Below are positions 5,540 through 9,147 of a DNA stretch of 9,147 nucleotides, piece after piece. The DNA lies in contig JBHOQW010000162.1 in the NCBI GenBank assembly GCA_042408665.1, positions 1 to 9,147 of the forward strand, in the 5' to 3' direction. Origin of the DNA: CAUJGQ01 sp042408665. Its GTDB lineage: Bacteria; Chloroflexota; Dehalococcoidia; CAUJGQ01. The notes below the pieces were generated by a model that made no database searches, had not been told where the DNA came from, and was given only the letters and a program-made list of their open reading frames with translations. A program made the position numbers and the translations under genes. Numbering within the stretch: position 1 is the first letter of the stretch; each line of letters begins with the position of its first letter.

Positions 5540-6421
5540 ATGAACGTGGGGTTGCAGGACCTCATCAACGGGCTGGCGCAGGGCGGCGTGTACGGCATCG
5601 TCGCCCTGGCGCTGGTGCTCATCTTCCGCTCTACGGGCATCATCAACTTCGCGCAAGGCGAAATGGCGACGTTCTGCACGCTGCTGGCGTGGACGTTCAT
5701 CGTCGCCAACGGCTGGCCGTACTGGTTCGGCTTTGCGCTCACGCTGGTGGTGGCGTTTCTGCTCGGCGCCGCGGTGGAGCGGGTGGTGGTGCGGCCGGTG
5801 GAAAAGGCGCCGGAGCTGGCGATCGTGATCGTCACCCTTGGGTTGTTCTTGGTGTTTGAGTCGCTCAGCCACGGCATTTACACGGGCCCGATCAAGCAGC
5901 TCTCCTGGCCGCTTGGTGAAGGGGCCGTGCGTGTAGGGGGGCTGTTCATCGGCAAGGCGCGCATCGGAGTGCTAGCCGCCTCGATGCTGATCATGCTGCT
6001 CATCTTCGCTTTCTTCCGCTATACGAAGGTGGGGCTGGCCATGCGCGCCGCCACCTCCAACCCGAACGCCGCGCGCCTGATGGGCGTGAGCGTGGACCAG
6101 ATGCTGATGCTGGGCTGGGGCCTCTCTTCCATGGTGGGTGCCGCCGCCGGCATCTTCGTCGCCAACCTGACAGGACTGGATCCCAGCCTTATGCTGGGTG
6201 TGCTCATCTACGCCTTCGCCGCGGCGGTGGTCGGCGGCCTCACCAGCCCCTTCGGTGCCGTTGTCGGCGGCCTGATCGTGGGTGTCCTGGAGAACATCGC
6301 CGGTGCCACGAGCTTCATCGGCTCCGACCTGAAGACGCCGGCGGCGTTCCTGATCATTGTGCTGGTACTGCTCGTGCGGCCGAACGGCCTGTTCGGTCGG
6401 GCACGTGTGGTCCGGGTGTAA
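5540..6421 (+). CDS. livH: Branched-chain amino-acid-type ABC permease, LivH-type
   Basis: This 293-residue integral membrane protein has about eight hydrophobic segments and the length usual for LivH (about 290-310). The N-terminal signature GIINFAQGEMA is at 33-43. A cytoplasmic coupling loop with NPNAARLMGVS lies around 174-184 and contacts an ATPase subunit. The C-terminal GGLTSPFGAVVGG segment and the ending VRPNGLFGR are also standard. It forms half of the transmembrane channel and pairs with LivM. GGAGGG at 5524-5529 serves as ribosome binding site ten bases before ATG 5540. livM starts 23 bases after its stop. No unusual insertion or missing motif was seen. The family call is secure; substrate preference cannot be read from this subunit. 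Confidence 0.95.
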   Translation: MNVGLQDLINGLAQGGVYGIVALALVLIFRSTGIINFAQGEMATFCTLLAWTFIVANGWPYWFGFALTLVVAFLLGAAVERVVVRPVEKAPELAIVIVTLGLFLVFESLSHGIYTGPIKQLSWPLGEGAVRVGGLFIGKARIGVLAASMLIMLLIFAFFRYTKVGLAMRAATSNPNAARLMGVSVDQMLMLGWGLSSMVGAAAGIFVANLTGLDPSLMLGVLIYAFAAAVVGGLTSPFGAVVGGLIVGVLENIAGATSFIGSDLKTPAAFLIIVLVLLVRPNGLFGRARVVRV

Positions 6422-6444
6422 CGCGGGTGTAAGAGGGAGAGTGC

Positions 6445-7821
6445 ATGCGACTGCCGAAGGCGTTGTCCCTGCCGGCTCCGTTTCGCTACCTCCTGGGGGC
6501 TGTGGCCGGCTTCCTCGGCATGATGTTCTGCTACTGGGTGGTGGTCCTGAGCGAGCAGCCGTCGATCGTGCTCGGTACCCTGTTGGGCTTTCTCGTCGCC
6601 TGGCTTGTCACCCGCGACCGGATGCGCAGCGTCATCGGCGCCATGGCCGCCGTCACACTGGTGGCGCCGTTCTTCCTCTCGGCCTACAACGTCACCCAGA
6701 TCGTGGTGCTGGCCATCGTGGCCATCGGGCTGAACATCGTCACCGGCTATGCCGGCCAGATCTCCCTTGGCCACGGCGCGCTGGTCGCCGTCGGTGCCTA
6801 CACTACGGCCATCCTGGTCTACGACTACGACTGGGCCTGGTGGTGGACGATCCCTGTGGCGGCGTTGCTGGCTACCGCGGTGGGTTTCGTGGTAGGTCTG
6901 CCGTCGCTGCGTCTCTCCGGCCCGTACCTGGCGATGGCTACGCTGGCCATGGCGATCGTGCTACCGATGGTGATCAAGTCCAATAAGACGCAGGACTTCA
7001 CGCATGGTGTCCAGGGTATTCAGCTTGAATCCCTGCAACGGGTACGCGAGTGCCACCGAATCCGGCTGACCGAGGACCCGGAGGTGCGCTGCCCCACGCG
7101 CCTACAGGATGGCTCAACGGTCAGATATTACTTCGTTGACGCGCAGCCATCCCCGCCGGATTATCTGAGGGACTATCTTGGCCCCGAGGTGTATCGCTAC
7201 TTTGTCTCGTTGACCGTCGCCGCGGTGATGGTCTACCTCGCCAATCGACTGGTACGCAGCCGGCACGGACGCGCCTTCGTGGCCCTGCGCGATAGTGAGG
7301 TGGCGGCGCAGGTGATGGGCATCAGCTTGGCCCGCTACAAGACCCTTGCCTTCGCCGTCTCCGCCTTTTTTGCCGGTGTCGGCGGCGCTCTCTACGCCGT
7401 GAGCGTGGGGTTTGTCAGCCCGGACAACTTTAGCCTTTCCTTCTCGTTGGCGTTCCTGGTGATGATTGTTTTGGGCGGGCTCCAGTCCATCCTGGGCTCG
7501 GTCTTGGGCGCGGCTATCGTTTGGCTGCTGCAGCTCAACGTGCCCAGCATCAAGATCCAGGTGCCCAGTATCGGCTTCTATGGGGACTTCGCCCCACAGA
7601 TCGTGTACGGGCTTGTCCTTATTCTGGTGATGATCTTCATGCCACACGGACTGGCCGGCTTCTTCTACAACCTACCGAACTCTCGCCTCGTCGCCCGACT
7701 ACGCCGCCTTTCGGCGGTCACGCCGGAGCCTACTCCCGCGCGGACCGGGGCAGAAAGCACGCCGAGTTCGCCTACGGCCCCGGCCGGTCAGGCGGTGCGG
7801 CCCGGCGAAAAGCAGCCGTGA
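6445..7821 (+). CDS. livM: Branched-chain amino-acid-type ABC permease, LivM-type, with an extended loop
   Basis: This 458-residue membrane protein is the second permease subunit. The N-terminal 90 residues hold extra hydrophobic segments, as in long LivM proteins. The signature GLNIVTGYAGQISLGHG is at 95-111. The cytoplasmic coupling loop with LRDSEVAAQVMGIS is near 281-294, and LGGLQSILGSVLGAA is at 343-357. Two parts are unusual. Residues about 188-249 form a long hydrophilic stretch between membrane segments, rich in charged residues and holding Cys203 and Cys216, where most LivM proteins have a shorter Gly/Pro loop. The last 40 or so residues are a Pro/Ser/Thr-rich, probably disordered tail. 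By the usual topology the loop should face outside near the binding protein, but this is inferred. GAGGGAGAG just upstream of ATG 6445 fits a ribosome binding site. Confidence 0.93.
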   Translation: MRLPKALSLPAPFRYLLGAVAGFLGMMFCYWVVVLSEQPSIVLGTLLGFLVAWLVTRDRMRSVIGAMAAVTLVAPFFLSAYNVTQIVVLAIVAIGLNIVTGYAGQISLGHGALVAVGAYTTAILVYDYDWAWWWTIPVAALLATAVGFVVGLPSLRLSGPYLAMATLAMAIVLPMVIKSNKTQDFTHGVQGIQLESLQRVRECHRIRLTEDPEVRCPTRLQDGSTVRYYFVDAQPSPPDYLRDYLGPEVYRYFVSLTVAAVMVYLANRLVRSRHGRAFVALRDSEVAAQVMGISLARYKTLAFAVSAFFAGVGGALYAVSVGFVSPDNFSLSFSLAFLVMIVLGGLQSILGSVLGAAIVWLLQLNVPSIKIQVPSIGFYGDFAPQIVYGLVLILVMIFMPHGLAGFFYNLPNSRLVARLRRLSAVTPEPTPARTGAESTPSSPTAPAGQAVRPGEKQP

Positions 7822-7847
7822 GCCGGCCGGTAGGCGGCAGTTCGATT

Positions 7848-7865
7848 CCTGGAGCATGATCCAGG
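7848..7865. repeat. Dyad CCTGGA-N6-TCCAGG between livM and the binding-protein gene
   Basis: A perfect 6+6 inverted repeat with a 6-base spacer sits 27 bases after the livM stop. As RNA it could form a small hairpin. As DNA it could be an operator. No T-run follows, so it is not a convincing terminator. In many transporter operons such elements separate the highly expressed binding protein from the permease genes. Whether this one does is inference. Confidence 0.35.
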
Positions 7866-7963
7866 TTCGGCGTGAGCCGTACAGCGACGAGAGGAGGTGA
7901 GAGCGCGAGCGGGTAACAGGAAGATCACGGCGTCTGCCCGCCACCGGCCGTGGGGGCACGGTC

Positions 7964-8029
7964 ATGGGTTTCCGCGGTGGCGAGGTGGGTGACAGCGATT
8001 CGCAGAATAGGAGAGGGCGGAAGCGATGA
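7964..8029 (+). CDS. Possible 21-codon leader ORF overlapping the binding-protein start
   Basis: ATG 7964 opens a 21-codon frame rich in Gly and Arg whose TGA (8027-8029) overlaps ATG 8026 of the next gene as ATGA. GGGGG at 7952-7956 could act as a weak ribosome binding site. Such overlaps permit translational coupling. The peptide resembles nothing I know, and the frame is short enough to occur by chance. I list it as a possibility only. Confidence 0.15.
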   Translation: MGFRGGEVGDSDSQNRRGRKR

Positions 8030-9147
8030 ACGCACTGAGCCGCATTCGTTCCCTGGGCCTGCTGGCCCTGGCGGCGCTGCTGGTGCTGGCCGTCTCGTGC
8101 CGCAGCAGCAGTGAGGAGAAGACCGGGGCGGCGACGGCGACCGGTGGCGCCCGGGCCACGGCCGCGGCGCAGGCCACCGAGGACCCCAACGCGCCGCTGC
8201 GCGCCAGCGATGTCGGCGTGACGGAGACCGAGATCGTGCTTGGCCAGCACACGGGCCGCTCGGGTGCCTATGCCAGCTATTGGCCCATCTCGCAAGGCAT
8301 GCAGGCCTACTTTGACTACTGGAACACCGAGAAGGGCGGCGTCTACGGCCGTAAGATTCGCTTTGTGGTCAAAGACGACCAGACGAATCCGGCCGTGGCT
8401 CGCACGGTGGTCCAGGAGCTGATCGAGAAGGACAAGGTCTTCGCCTTCACGGGCAACCTGGGCACGCCCCAGCACAGCGCGGTGGCCGACCTGATCAACG
8501 CCCAGAAGATCCCCGACCTGTGGGTCTTCACGGGCGCCGGCAAGTGGAACGACCCACAGAACCTGCCCTACACCTTCGGCTGGACCTTCAGCTACCCGAC
8601 GGAGTCCAAGATCCTGTCGGAGTACGCCAAGAAGAACTGGCCGGGTAAAAAGATCGGCATCTTCTACCAGAACGACGACTTTGGCAAGGATTACCAGAAG
8701 GTCTTCGGCCAGGATGTAAGGACGGGCCAGGGCGCCTTGCAGGTCGTCGCCGAGCAGAGCTATGAGACGACGGCCTCGGACATCTCCTCCCAGATGCAGG
8801 CACTGAAGAACGCCGGCGCTGAGGTCGTGGCCCTGTTCTCGGTGCCCAAGTTCACCATCTTGGCCTTCAAGTTCATGCGCGAGTCGGGCTGGCGGCCGCT
8901 CGTTATCATGAGCTCGGTGAGCGCCGACCCATCCGTGATCGAGGGCGCCGGGGCCGACCTCATCGAAGGCACGATCACGGCCGCCTACCTGCCCGATATC
9001 TCGGATGACAGCAACCCGGACGTGCAGGAGCACAAGCGCCTGATGGCCAAGTACGCCCCGGGCGTGACCCCCTCCAACTTCACGCTCTCCGGCTGGGCCC
9101 AGGCGCAGCTCACGGTGGAGACGCTGCTGCGTGCCGGCCGCAACCCC
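8026..9147 (+). CDS. Substrate-binding lipoprotein of the liv-type ABC transporter (3' partial)
   Basis: The frame is open for 374 codons from ATG 8026 to the window end without a stop. Residues 1-24 form a signal peptide (Arg6 and Arg8, then a Leu/Ala core) ending AVS before Cys25, the expected lipidation site; Ala at -3 is a slightly unusual lipobox. A Ser/Ala/Thr-rich linker of about 30 residues follows. The mature domain begins with a Gly-Val-Thr-Glu-Thr-Glu-Ile-Val-Leu-Gly start and GQHTGRSGAYASY, then a YFDYWNTEKGGVYGRKI motif. It continues with DDQTNP, GNLGTPQHSA and a YQNDDFGKDY segment, as in the Leu/Ile/Val-binding protein superfamily (type I periplasmic fold). It lies in line with the importer genes, so it should capture their substrate at the cell surface. 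The ligand is unknown and may not be an amino acid. Purine-rich sequence at 8010-8022 provides the ribosome binding site. Confidence 0.93.
   Translation, partial: MNALSRIRSLGLLALAALLVLAVSCRSSSEEKTGAATATGGARATAAAQATEDPNAPLRASDVGVTETEIVLGQHTGRSGAYASYWPISQGMQAYFDYWNTEKGGVYGRKIRFVVKDDQTNPAVARTVVQELIEKDKVFAFTGNLGTPQHSAVADLINAQKIPDLWVFTGAGKWNDPQNLPYTFGWTFSYPTESKILSEYAKKNWPGKKIGIFYQNDDFGKDYQKVFGQDVRTGQGALQVVAEQSYETTASDISSQMQALKNAGAEVVALFSVPKFTILAFKFMRESGWRPLVIMSSVSADPSVIEGAGADLIEGTITAAYLPDISDDSNPDVQEHKRLMAKYAPGVTPSNFTLSGWAQAQLTVETLLRAGRNP

Noticed and set aside
7699..9033. Long - strand open frame of 444 codons antisense to the livM end and binding-protein gene
   Set aside because: The + strand has a clear lipoprotein binding protein here; the antisense frame shows only low-complexity Arg/Gly/Leu sequence.
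1..9147. CRISPR array, insertion sequence, transposase, toxin-antitoxin or phage genes
   Set aside because: No regularly spaced repeats, transposase motifs, terminal repeats or related proteins were seen on either strand.

Overview
The window is GC-rich bacterial DNA carrying densely packed genes, almost all on the + strand, several with GTG starts and purine-rich ribosome binding sites. A SCO1664-family gene (known mainly from Actinobacteria and Chloroflexota) and a complete branched-chain amino-acid-type (HAAT) ABC transporter would fit a high-GC Actinobacterium or a Chloroflexota member such as Thermomicrobia. That placement is inference from gene content and composition; there is no rRNA or marker protein here to prove it.

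Left part (1-1852): the last 56 codons of a CoxL/xanthine-dehydrogenase-type molybdenum hydroxylase large subunit, followed 41 bases later by a thiamine-diphosphate (ThDP) enzyme of the acetolactate synthase/benzoylformate decarboxylase superfamily. The two look co-transcribed and suggest a catabolic or oxidative step on an unidentified substrate.

Middle part (1853-3975): a SCO1664-family protein with a PI3K/PI4K-like kinase core, then a gene of unknown function that is readable only across a frame change near 3098-3130 (frameshifted gene, sequence error or recoding). Then comes a region without + strand genes. It holds a strong hairpin, a tRNA-His on the - strand with its own promoter and leader hairpin, and a dyad just upstream of the transporter operon.

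Right part (3976-9147): a transporter operon in the order livG, livF, livH, livM, then a lipoprotein solute-binding protein that runs off the window end. The two ATPases, two permeases and one binding protein make a complete HAAT importer. The substrate cannot be read from sequence alone and could be branched-chain amino acids, amides, urea or aromatic acids. LivM has an unusually long hydrophilic loop with two cysteines and a Pro/Ser/Thr-rich tail. The 204-base livM to binding-protein gap holds a dyad and two tiny ORFs, one of which overlaps the next start codon as ATGA.

Most of the window is ordinary metabolism and transport. The least explained items are the frame-split unknown gene, the LivM insertion and the control signals around the transporter. 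I do not see a convincing new defence, mobile or RNA system here.
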